A stretch of 64,000 nt of DNA from Berberis thunbergii. Lineage: Eukaryota > Streptophyta > Magnoliopsida > Ranunculales > Berberidaceae. Position numbers and translations under genes: made by a program. The notes under the pieces were generated by a model. The model searched no databases. It was not told the DNA's origin and was given only the letters and a program-made list of their open reading frames with translations. The stretch's first letter is position 1; each line of letters starts with the position of its first letter. Shown piece after piece: positions 1-9,044 of this stretch. The stretch covers positions 248,001 through 312,000 of the forward strand of contig QNQO01000816.1 in the NCBI GenBank assembly GCA_003290165.1, given 5' to 3'.

Positions 1-504
1 TGCTGCGACGGATATTCAACTAACAACACACTCCGCTCCCCAACGGTTTCACCTTGGAAAAAGGCAGTCAGATTTGGTTTCCTCAATTCAAACAATGAGG
101 CCGAATACGAAGCTCTCCTGTCAGGCCTAAAGCTAGCTTTAGGAATCCACATAGATCGCCTAACAGCATACAGGTACTCAAGGGTAATTGTCAACTAGGT
201 CAATGGAGATTTCAACAGTAAAGATCCACGCATGATAGCCTACAACGACAAGGTACTTGGCATAATGGGTAAATTCAAGAGTTGTAAGCTCACACAGTGC
301 CACCGAGACGACAACCGAATGGTAGACGAGCTAGCGAAAGAAGCCTCGGCCTTCAACGACATCTCCAGTAGCCTAATCGAATGTCAAGAGGAATCAAGCC
401 GATATCTACGCCACGAAAGCACATCCAGATTGGTTGACTCTGATTCTAGAATATATAGCATCTGGGGGTTTACCAACAGAGAGTGTCGAAGTGTGGAGAC
501 TTAA
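1..504 (+). pseudogene. Retrotransposon RNase H domain remnant (element A pol)
   Basis: The translation reads NNEAEYEALLSGLKLALGI near 90-145, the hallmark of the gypsy-type RNase H domain that degrades RNA in the RNA:DNA hybrid during reverse transcription. It continues with a region like the C-terminal part of the domain (HRDDNRMVDELAKEAS, about 300-347). An in-frame stop near 197 and the loss of the frame after 500 show it is not functional. The N-terminal part of the domain is cut by the window edge. The integrase remnant follows in the same direction, as in a gypsy pol polyprotein. Confidence 0.85.
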
Positions 505-589
505 AAACAAAGCAGCAAAGTACACTCTCCTAAACGAAAAGTTATACAAGAGATCGATCACAAGACCATTGCTCTGATGTCTATCACCC

Positions 590-1694
590 CCGAAGGCTAG
601 CCGAGTCTTGGGGACTCTCCACAACGGCATATGCGAGAGAACACTCGCTCACAAAGCCCAGACTCTAGGATACTATTGGTCGACCATGCAGCGGGACGCC
701 AAAGATACAATCCGCAAGTGTGACAAATGTCAGAGGTTCGCACCATACACCCATATGTCGGCCCAATCATTAACTCCTGTTACTAGTCCTTGGTCTTTCG
801 CACAATGGGGAATGGACATCGTCAGACCACTTCCGGCATTAGTTGGTAAAAAATTCCTTATTGTATCTATCGACTACTTCACCAAGTGGGTTGAGGCCGA
901 GCCCCAATCCAAAATAGGGTAGGCCTAGATCAAAAAATTCAAATGGGCCGCTATCATCTGTAGATTCGGCATCCCCAGGGTATTGGTCAATGACAACGGA
1001 ACTCAGTTCGAAGGTAGCAAGGTCAAAGAGCTGTACAAAATTCTAGGAGTCAAGCATCACTTCTCCTCACCAGCACACCCCTAGGCCAACGGCCAAGTGA
1101 AAGTTACCCACCGAACAATCCTAGAAGCCATCAAAAGGAAACTCAATGTGGCCCAAGGAAAATGGGTTCCAACGTTACCAGGAATACTCTGGGCATATCG
1201 AATGACTAAAAGAATTTCTACCGGGGAAACATCCTTCGCCTTAGCATACGGGTTAGAAGCTATGGTTTCGGTAGAACTCGAAGTTTCAACCTTCCAGACG
1301 GAAGAATTCATACCAGATGGCAATGACGAAGCCTTACGCGTGGGACTAGACCTCCTCGAAGAAAAACGGGACCTAGCCTCCACCAAGATAGTCGCCTACC
1401 AACAACGAATGGTGCAATATTATAACAAGAAGGTCAAGCCACGCGAATTCAAGGTGGGAGATTGGGTACTCAGGAAGACCCAACAAAACACCAAAGAAGC
1501 TAGAGTGGGAAAGCTAAACCCGAACTGGGAAGGACCTTATAGAGTTGCCAAGGTCAATAGGCCGGGGACGTACTGGTTGGAAGACACCAACGACGATGAG
1601 CTAAAACGATCAAGGAATGTAAAGCATCTAAAAAAATATTATCAATACAATATTTTTGTTTTTACAAAAATTTTCACTGCTGTCCGTTACGACT
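590..1694 (+). pseudogene. Retrotransposon integrase remnant (element A pol)
   Basis: This part of pol encodes the enzyme that inserts the cDNA into chromosomes. The zinc-finger part includes CDKCQRFAP (about 718-744). The catalytic core follows with WGMDIVRPLP (about 806-835, first acidic residue) and VNDNGTQFEG (about 987-1016, second acidic residue). A stop replaces a codon just after SSPAHP (about 1083), and ANGQVKV follows. A C-terminal tail carries FKVGDWVLRK and NWEGPYRV, the chromodomain-less type seen in Tat elements. At least two internal stops (about 920 and 1083) break the frame. The last open stretch ends at 1696. Confidence 0.9.
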
Positions 1695-1730
1695 AACAAC
1701 AGACCTAGCTACAGCCAGACTCTCACATCT

Positions 1731-2950
1731 GCCCAAAGCCTAATCCGCTTTGCACGGATCTCGATGGTGGAGGTAGTGGCAGTCTAGTCAGCGCTTGTCC
1801 GTTGATGACGACGACTCGCCAAGGGATCATTGTTCTCACTACAAACAATGATCACCAAATTCACCAGGTAAGCTTAGTCAGCTCGCGACTGATGCGATGG
1901 CTTCTGGTGCCCAAAGCCTAATCTGCTCTGCGCGGATCATGATGTCGAAGGAAGTGGGAGTCTAGTTAGCACTTATCCGCTGATGACGACGACTCGCCAA
2001 GGGATCATTGCTTTTCAAACTTGCCAAGTAAGTTTAGTTAGTTCGCGACTAATGACAATGACTTCTGATGCCCAAAGCCTAATCCACTCTGTGCGGATCA
2101 CGATGGCAGAGGAAGTGGGAGTCTAGTCAGCATTTGTCCACCGATGATGATGACTCACCAAGGGATCATTGTTCTCGCTGCAGACAATGATCGCCAAATT
2201 TTCCAGGTAAGCTTAATCAGTTCACGATTGATGATGTTGGCTTCTGGTGCCCAAAGCCTAATCCGCTCTGTGCGGATCACGGTGGTGGAGAAAGTGGGAG
2301 TCTAGTCGGCTCTCGTCCGATGATGACGATGACTCACCAAGGGATCATTGTTCTCACTGCAAACAATGATCCCCGAACTCGCCAGGTAAGCTTAGTCAAT
2401 TCACGACTGATGACGATGGCTTCTGGTGCCCAAAGCCTAATCCGCTTTGTGAGGATCACGATGGCGAAGGAAGTGGAAGTCTAGTGTCAGCGCTTGTCCA
2501 CTGATGACGACGACTCGCCAAGGGATCATTGGTCTCGCTGCACACAATGATCGTCGAACTTGCCAGGTAAGCTTAGTCAGTTCGTGACTGATGACGATGG
2601 CTTTTGGTGCCGAAAGCCTAATCCACTCTATGCGGATCACGATGGCGGAATAAGTGAGAGTCTAGTCAGCGTTTGTCCGCTGATGACGACGACTTGCTAA
2701 AAGATCATTGCTCTCACTGCAGACAATGATCACCAAACTTGCCAAGAAAACTTAGTCAGTTTGCTGAATAAGCTTCACCAGTTCGTAACTGGCATCAACA
2801 ACTCCTAGTAGGTAGAGCCTAACTCGCTCCGTGCGGGTCACAATGGCCAAAGGAATGGAAGAGAAAGTCAGCGCTAGTATGCCAATACTAAGGAGTCATT
2901 ACATACAATGACTGAAGGAATCTGGTCAACCCCTAACCAGCGACAACTCT
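1731..2950 (+). repeat. ~179-bp tandem array with stem-loops, six to seven units (element A)
   Basis: Units restart at the motif CCCAAAGCCTAATCC near 1731, 1910, 2071, 2250, 2429 and 2610, with a decayed seventh near 2807. Spacing is about 179 bp, one being 161. Each unit holds four short inverted repeats: GATCATTGTT/AACAATGATC, TCAGT/ACTGA, ATCCGC/GCGGAT and TCAGCG/CGCTGA, with some stems imperfect. No long ORF follows the array phase. The same repeat in the same orientation relative to the element sense strand is present in element B at about 11620-12345. Confidence 0.93.
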
Positions 2951-2995
2951 ATGAACCAAAAAGCAGATATTACTATGCCGAGCAAAATAGTACTT

Positions 2996-4640
2996 TCATT
3001 CAAAGAAAACATGTTTGCATAATATCCGCCCATAAAGGGACATTACAACAAATCTAAGGAGAACATCTTCCTCATCTGTCAGCCTCGCAGCACAAGAACC
3101 CTTCCCTCTGTTGATCGACCCAAAAGCAGCCCTCCTATAACGGGCGAAGTCAAGATCAATATCGTGGTGCTCTCCCCTGATCAGTTCCAGGAGTTCCAAT
3201 CTGCCACGAATGACTTCAAACGAGATTTGCGGCCTCCTGCCCGACACATCGAAATCCAACGCGCCGAGCAAAACCTCATAGTGCGAGCGTTGTTCCACCA
3301 ACAATCTCTCTGCCTCAAGGGCACGGCGAAGCCCCTTGTCAACCGTGGCCTCCAGCAGTTGTTTTTCAATGCCTATCCCGCTTCCGCTCCCTTCATCTCA
3401 GCCTCTTGAGCCTCTCGTTCAAAAGATCACTTGTGCATGGCAGTATCCAGACGCTCCAGTTCAGCTTGATCTGCCACAGATCAACATGGGTTGAAGTCAA
3501 GTCAGACTCCGTAATCCTCAGCTAAGCCCTCATTCCCTCAACGATTGCGTCAGAAATAAGGATTGTGGCCTCCGCACCTTCGTTGTCCGATAAAGAGTGT
3601 CCATCCACAGGTCAGCAAAGCCCTTATCCAAAGCGAGAACCCTCCCACGGGCTTCAGGGTGCAGCCAGACAAACCCGTGTGGCACTACGACACGAGCACT
3701 GAAAGGAGAGGCCGCCACGACAGAAGCATGCCTCTTCCTCGGGACAACAACAGGAGGCACGTTCACTTCCAACTCAACAAGCCTGGAAGGGCTGGGCGGG
3801 GCTAAACTTCTCTTCTTCACAAAACTATCAATCGCCCCCTTAACCGGGGAACCAAACGTTAGGTGAGTCCCATAAGAGTACCGCTGCAACCCACTGTGCA
3901 CAACGTTTCCATGCATCACAACTTCTTCAACAGAAATCAAATGAAGCTCAAGAAACTTCTTTTCTATTCACTTCTCTTCCTCGCTGAGGGACGGAATGAC
4001 AAACTTCCCTAAGACAAAGAAACAACGTCAAAATCACACAAGAAACACGAAAGGGTATGCATGATTCAGCGACCAAGGAACTCACCAAGGTCAAACTAAA
4101 AGTACTGAGACACTCTATGACTCCCGATTCTGAAGTAAACGGAGTCCGCCGTCGAAGCCAAGAACCAATGCTTCTCCCAAGATTCGGTGCTTCCCACCGT
4201 CAGTCGCAGACACTAGGAAAAAGTTAGCCTACAAATACCCCTGGTTTCTAAACGAGCATAAGTCAAGTGATGTATCACCATGGCAATCAAACGAAAGTCA
4301 GCGTCATGGGCCCTCAGGAGAATCGCCAGCAGTATTTTAAGCCCGCTCGATGCCATTTGAGCGGGAGGAATACGAAGATGGGTAAAGAAGTGCCATACGT
4401 CATCCGATACCAAAAATTGAAACCCAAACTCGAACATACCTAGGTGCAAGCCTATGAACCCATGAGAAGGTATTGTGGGACCTAACACTCCAGACACGGG
4501 AACAATTAGCAAATCATCAAGGATACGATACAAGCTGCGAAACCTGATCAACTCAGATTCATCAACCAGGATGTCGTCAAAAAATTCATACAAGCAAGGG
4601 ATAATGGATCCTTACGAGCAATTTTGACATTGTCAGCCAT
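2996..4640 (-). pseudogene. Antisense ORF of Tat element A (putative gypsy-type transposon domain, PF04195-like)
   Basis: This broken ORF runs opposite to pol. It starts at an ATG at 4640 (MADNVKIARKDP), shifts frame, and continues in the open stretch 4593-4213. There the segment HGFIGLHLGMFEFGFQFLV followed by LRIPPAQMASSGLK matches the pattern of the plant 'putative gypsy type transposon' family (Pfam PF04195, from memory). More open stretches follow at 3940-3530 and 3304-2996, the last rich in charged residues. Homologous ORFs lie in elements B and C. The function is unknown. A TATA-like box lies 78 nt upstream. Confidence 0.72.
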
Positions 4641-4717
4641 TGGAAGAAAGAACAAATATTACGGGTTCGAAAAAATAGCACAGGAAACAATGGAGAGCTC
4701 ATCTTCAGAACAGTAAA

Positions 4718-4725
4718 TATTTATA
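4718..4725 (-). promoter_or_regulatory. TATA-like box before antisense ORF of element A
   Basis: On the minus strand the sequence reads CCCTATAAATATT, 78 nt upstream of the ATG at 4640. The other two Tat copies have an A/T box at a similar place. Promoter function is inferred from position and sequence only. Confidence 0.5.
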
Positions 4726-4873
4726 GGGGATGCAAACCTAACTTTCCCTCATCGAGCAGACGCATACCCATTAAATATCATGCGTCGCTCAAAACTGACG
4801 CTTCAAGTCCAATCATCACGACGGTACAAGTATCCATTCAATGAGTCAGTGGACTGACTTAACATCCCACTGA

Positions 4874-4887
4874 TCGGAGGGAGTAGC
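4874..4887 (+). other. Polypurine tract of element A
   Basis: The purine-rich run CGGAGGGAGTAGC directly precedes the 3' LTR start TGATGATAC. Elements B and C have the equivalent run (GGGGGGAGTAAC and AGGGGGAGTAGC) at the same place on their sense strand. It would prime plus-strand DNA synthesis. Confidence 0.75.
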
Positions 4888-5488
4888 TGATGATACATAA
4901 AAACGTTCATACCCCTAAGCCGTACTTGCGTCATGATGATCTTGAGGAACTACGGGCTCAAGCAACAGCCCAATACGGATCCAGCCCGAGCGATCCTCAG
5001 CCCACTCAACTTCAGCCCGCTATATGGGCCCGGACTCTCACAGCATGCTAGGCCCACACGTCTCAGAGCTATTCTCAATACCCGTAAGCCCTCTTCAGGA
5101 TCTACTTTGGATGGGCAACTACAGCTGCTCTTTGCTCTCAACTAGAAAGCAAACATCAAAGTATCTTCCACACAGGGAAACTCCCTTCTATGGAATGCTC
5201 TTGGATTGGGAACTATCTCCCGCGTATCTAGGAGCACGGAGCTAACAGGGAACTTCCCTCCTACAGCACGACTCCTAATTAGAGAAAGATCTCAACGAAA
5301 ATCTCCTCCCTAATATACGCCTACGATGGCCTGGTTAAACTAGAACTCCTTGCACTATAAATAAGACATGAGGTTGGTGAGCTAAGGTACGCTACAAATT
5401 CCCTGTTACAGCATTACACCTTCCTCAGATCCTTGTCTGACTTTAGCATCTGAGTGCCATCGGCCACCCCACGGTGGTCTGTGGCTCA
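4888..5488 (+). repeat. 3' LTR of element A
   Basis: The repeat starts TGATGATAC after the purine tract and ends GGTCTGTGGCTCA. The end matches the reverse complement of the LTR end of element B at 7220 (TGAGCCAAAGACCACC). Length is 601 bp. The partner LTR is outside the window. The 5 bases that follow (TGTGT) would be the target duplication, which cannot be checked here. Confidence 0.8.
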
Positions 5489-5572
5489 TGTGTGCTACTT
5501 GTGCAGGTCAAACATATCAGTGGGACTAGGTCAGAGCAGAGAGGGAAAAATGATTGCATCAGTATGTATTAA

Positions 5573-5793
5573 GGGTTTGTTTCGTTGGCCATTTTCTGTG
5601 GGAAATGGAATTCAATTCTCATGTCAAGTGGTTTTTCTCTATTTTGTTGTTTATCTAACAACAGTATAAGATATATGCATGTGACTAGTTTTCCCATCTC
5701 TCATAGAAATTGAAGTCTTTGACCCCCCTTGAAAATGGATTCCATGATAACGATTTAATTCTCATGTCTATTTCCATCCTACCAAAATGACCC
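5573..5793. mobile_element. Possible short MITE
   Basis: The sequence begins GGGTTTGTTTCGTTGG and ends CCAAAATGACCC, with related inner segments (AATTCTCATG occurs near both ends). It is flanked by TAA at 5570-5572 and 5794-5796, the kind of 3-bp target duplication made by PIF/Harbinger elements. The inverted repeats are imperfect, so this is tentative. Confidence 0.35.
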
Positions 5794-5984
5794 TAAATAC
5801 TTGAGAAAGTTTTAGTTATCTAGAGGAATATTTGGAAATGAAATTCTAAAACTTACATGAAATTTGGAAGTAAAATTGATGATCGTTACTTGGAAATTCT
5901 AAAACTATAAATAATTTGAAGTTAAAAAAAACTAAATTATTTGAGAAATTTTTAACCAAGGAGTTGGAGTCTATAGTGGTGAAA

Positions 5985-7000
5985 TGCGAAGAAAATGATG
6001 AATGTGTTTTCATGGAAACAAGAATTGGGAAAGCGATTCAGCACACATCTCTAGGTAAATCTAACGATCCAAATTTAATTATGCATGCGTCTCTAGGTAA
6101 ATCTAACGATTCAGCACACATCTCGAGAAAAATCTAATGATCTAGTTTCCATCGAGAAAAATATGTTTGTTAAGATTTATTCATGTACGCATCTCGAGGA
6201 AAATATGACGTTTTGAAAATTTTAGAATTTAATTTTGTCCCCTGAAACAAAATAGAACTGGGAGATGAAGGGGGAAGTGGAGGAATGAGGCCCTAACTGT
6301 ATTATAGGGGTTGTGAAACAGATGAGGAAGGAAGAGGGAGGAGGAGGAAAAAGGAAGTGGAAGAATGAATAAGATGAGGGGGATGAAGGGGGAGATGGTT
6401 GCGAGGCTGCAAGATAACGAAGGAAGAGGAGGGAGGAAGGAGGAGGAAGATGATCAAAATTTTCTTGATTAAATATTTGGAGTGGAAAAGCTTGACAAGT
6501 TTTGAAATTAAGCTTGAGTTGCAGGGGGCAAAATTATTTGAAATTAAGCTTGAAATTAAGCTTGAAATTAAGTTTTGAATCTAACGGTCATCTTCATCAT
6601 CTCTCGGGTCTGTTCTGTTCCAGGGGGCAAAATTAAATTCAAATTTATTTATGGGGTTAAGTTATTGCGAGTAATTTATTATATGGAGGAAATTTATTCA
6701 GACGAAAGATTTCCTCGAGATGTGTGCTCAAGATATGTGCTGAATCGTCATATTTTCCTCAAGATGTGTGCTGGAGCATCAGATTTTATTCGAGATGCAT
6801 GCTGGATCGTTATATTTTCCTCGAGATGTGCACAAATTAAATTTGGGTTGTTAGATTTACCTAGAGATGTGTGCACGATTAAATTTGGACCGTTAGATTT
6901 TCCTCGAGATGAGTTGTTTAAGATGCAAGTTTTTTCAAATCAACTGTTCGATTTTTCTACGATTATGATTTTAGTTGGGCCTTAGGATTTTCTCGAGATG
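5985..7000. repeat. Fold-back structure with ~42-bp sub-repeats around a purine-rich centre
   Basis: The left arm (about 6020-6230) and right arm (about 6700-6960) are inverted relative to each other. The shared motif reads TTAGATTTACCTAGAGATG or TTTTCCTCGAGATGTGTGCTG on the right and its complement on the left. Each arm repeats the motif several times. The centre (about 6256-6450) is almost all purine, and 6535-6575 repeats GAAATTAAGCTT. Open frames at 5916-6137 and 6575-6985 are by-products of the repeats. It could be a fold-back or Mutator-like element; no clear target duplication was found. Confidence 0.55.
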
Positions 7001-7219
7001 AGAGATGTTCAAGATACGAAATATTCAATCTCAATCTTTGATTTCTCAGGGGTATTTTAGTAATCTGCTTTGAAAAAGGATGGTCAAGGCACGTTAACTG
7101 CTAGTCTTAGGGGAAAAGTGCAATACGAATAATAATTGGAGGCAAATCTGAATAAGGCATGTATTATAAGGGGAAAATGCAAATAACCCATGTCTATATA
7201 TATGCATAGGGAACACATG

Positions 7220-8320
7220 TGAGCCAAAGACCACCATTGTAGGGGTCGATGGCAATCCGATGCTAAAATCAGATAAGGCTTGAGAAATGCTTAAAGTTGT
7301 AAATTGGATTATGTAGCATACCTTTGTTTATCAACTCTGTTTCTTATTTATAATGCAAGAGTCCTTGTTCGGATAGGCCTTTGGTGACATAGTTTAGGGA
7401 AAAAGATCTTGTTGGAGATCATTTCCTAGTTGGGAGTCGTCCATGTAGAAGAGTTTCCCTGCGCGACTTGCGTTCCTAGATCTGTGAAAGAGATTTTTCT
7501 TCTATATTGTTGTCCATGCAAGAAAGTTTTCATGCATGACTTATACTCCGGTGTTTGTTTCCTAGTCAGAACCAATGTATTATTACTCTACCCATCTTAG
7601 GTGATCCCTCAAATACTTGCCTAATTAGGCCTTACGAGTATTAAATTTTACCATGTGACGTGTGGGCTTAGTAATACGTTGCAATTCTGTAACGACCCAA
7701 TCCGAACAGTAAGATATTGTCCGCTCTGGGCCCAACCGGCTCGCACGGCTTTAAAACGTATTTTTCTATGGGGATCCGACCTCGCACATAAGTAGCACAT
7801 CCCCCTCCCGCACCCAGGCGATGTGGGACTATGTCCCCATTTGTAGCTCATCCAACCCCTATTGAGCCTATTGGGCTCCAACCCTCACCCTCAGGTCAGC
7901 CCACTCCAGGGTCTCACTGTCCACCCCCTTTAGGGCCCAACGTCCACGTTGGCACACTTTCGGCTGGGTCAAGCTCTGATACAATTTTGTAACGACCCGA
8001 TCCGCACAGTAAGATATTGCCCTCTCTGGGCCCAACCAGCCCGCACAGCTTTAAAACGCGTCTTTCTATGGGGATCCGACCTCGCACACAAGTAGCACAT
8101 CCCCCTCCCACACCCATCCGGTGTGAACTATGTCCTCTTTTGTAGCTCATCCAACCCCTCGTTACAAATTTGATCCAACCTTCTGGATTCTGCCAAAATG
8201 TGCTTAGTGTTGTCTGGGCTTTGCCAGAGTGGATGGGCAATCAGGCCCGTTTAGATCTGCTAACAAGATTATCATGACACGCATACGACCTGGATTAAAG
8301 AACAGTTTGGTGTATCATCA
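7220..8320 (-). repeat. 3' LTR of element B, with an insertion
   Basis: On + it runs from TGAGCCAAAGACC to TGTATCATCA. It aligns with 12390-13023 along its length, except that about 480 bp are inserted at 7688-8166. Shared stretches include GGCCTTACGAGT and CATGTGACGTGTGG. The purine tract lies at once to the right (8321-8334, read on -). Confidence 0.82.
7688..8166. mobile_element. TRIM-like 479-bp repeat inserted in the LTR of element B
   Basis: The insert starts TGTAACGA and ends TCGTTACA, a perfect 8-bp inverted terminus. It is flanked by AATTC and AATTT, a near-perfect 5-bp duplication. Inside, the start sequence repeats exactly 300 bp on (7988), so it consists of one full and one partial unit head to tail. 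Both contain GATATTG followed by CTCTGGGCCCAACC, a signature I know from small LTR-type repeats of plants. A relative lies at 37374-37640. It has no coding capacity. Confidence 0.6.
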
Positions 8321-8334
8321 GTTACTCCCCCCGA
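8321..8334 (-). other. Polypurine tract of element B
   Basis: On - the sequence is TCGGGGGGAGTAAC, directly before the 3' LTR. It fixes the sense strand of this element as minus. Confidence 0.65.
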
Positions 8335-8482
8335 GTTGGTGGGCCAACTTTTCGGTCCATCAAGTCATATCGTAGAGGACCTGAGAGGTCATGATTTGTT
8401 TGAGTCTGAATCGTCTCCTTGAGCAGCGCGTTTCATTAAGTAGGCGTGCGTTTGCTCAAAAAAAGGAAAGAATTATGTTTTC

Positions 8483-8488
8483 TATATA
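8483..8488 (+). promoter_or_regulatory. TATA-like sequence before antisense ORF of element B
   Basis: TCTATATAG lies about 127 nt upstream of the ATG at 8613. The position resembles that of the TATA-like boxes before the homologous ORFs of elements A and C. Function is inferred. Confidence 0.35.
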
Positions 8489-8612
8489 GATCCCCTTCAC
8501 TACAGATTTTATTTTCTTTACTCTTTGATCTTAGAGACTCTGCTCTGTCATTTCGCTTTCCGTGCTTTTGATTTTGCTTAACTACCGTGAACAAAAGTTT
8601 GTACATTCTTTC

Positions 8613-9009
8613 ATGGCGGGCCAGAATTAGCTTTCTGATGAATTGTATGCTAAGAGTCGTAAGTTCTTTGAGGAGAGGTCAATCTCAGAATCGAATCTGG
8701 AGGCTTTCGTGAGACGTATGGGATCCCTGATGATCTGGTGCTTTTTACATTGGGTTTTGGTCAAACGTCGTTGTATCCTCCAGAAGGATTTATCTGTTTG
8801 CATCGAGGTATGCTCCAATGGGGCGTCCGTTTTCCTGTCATCAATGAAATTTGTAGCTTTTTGGTGTACCTCGGTATTGTGCCCACATAGCTAGTGCCAA
8901 ACGGGTATATATAAGGACGGTGATCGCCATTCTGATTAGGGCAAAGGACACTGGTGTCCGAGTGTCTCCGAGGGTGAATCAATTGTTCACTTCTCGTCAG
9001 ATAAATGAG

Positions 9010-9044
<35 letters not shown>

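Larger units (their letters stand above)
1..5488 (+). mobile_element. Ty3/gypsy Tat-lineage retrotransposon, 3' part (element A)
   Basis: The window opens inside the pol gene of an LTR retrotransposon. In order on + it shows RNase H, integrase, a ~179-bp tandem array, an ORF on the opposite strand, a purine-rich tract and a 3' LTR ending at 5488. An extra antisense ORF between pol and the 3' LTR is a known trait of the Tat lineage. The 5' part (5' LTR, gag, protease, RT) lies outside the window. Many in-frame stops show the copy is dead. The LTR ends match those of element B (7220-13023), which is the same family in the opposite orientation. Confidence 0.88.

Noticed and set aside
1731..2950. 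CRISPR-like array
   Set aside because: The units are contiguous tandem copies without unique spacers, in a plant retroelement.
7688..8166. Cassandra element (TRIM with 5S rRNA sequence)
   Set aside because: The TGTAAC start and GATATTG word fit in part, but no 5S rRNA-like segment is visible, so the family name is not used.
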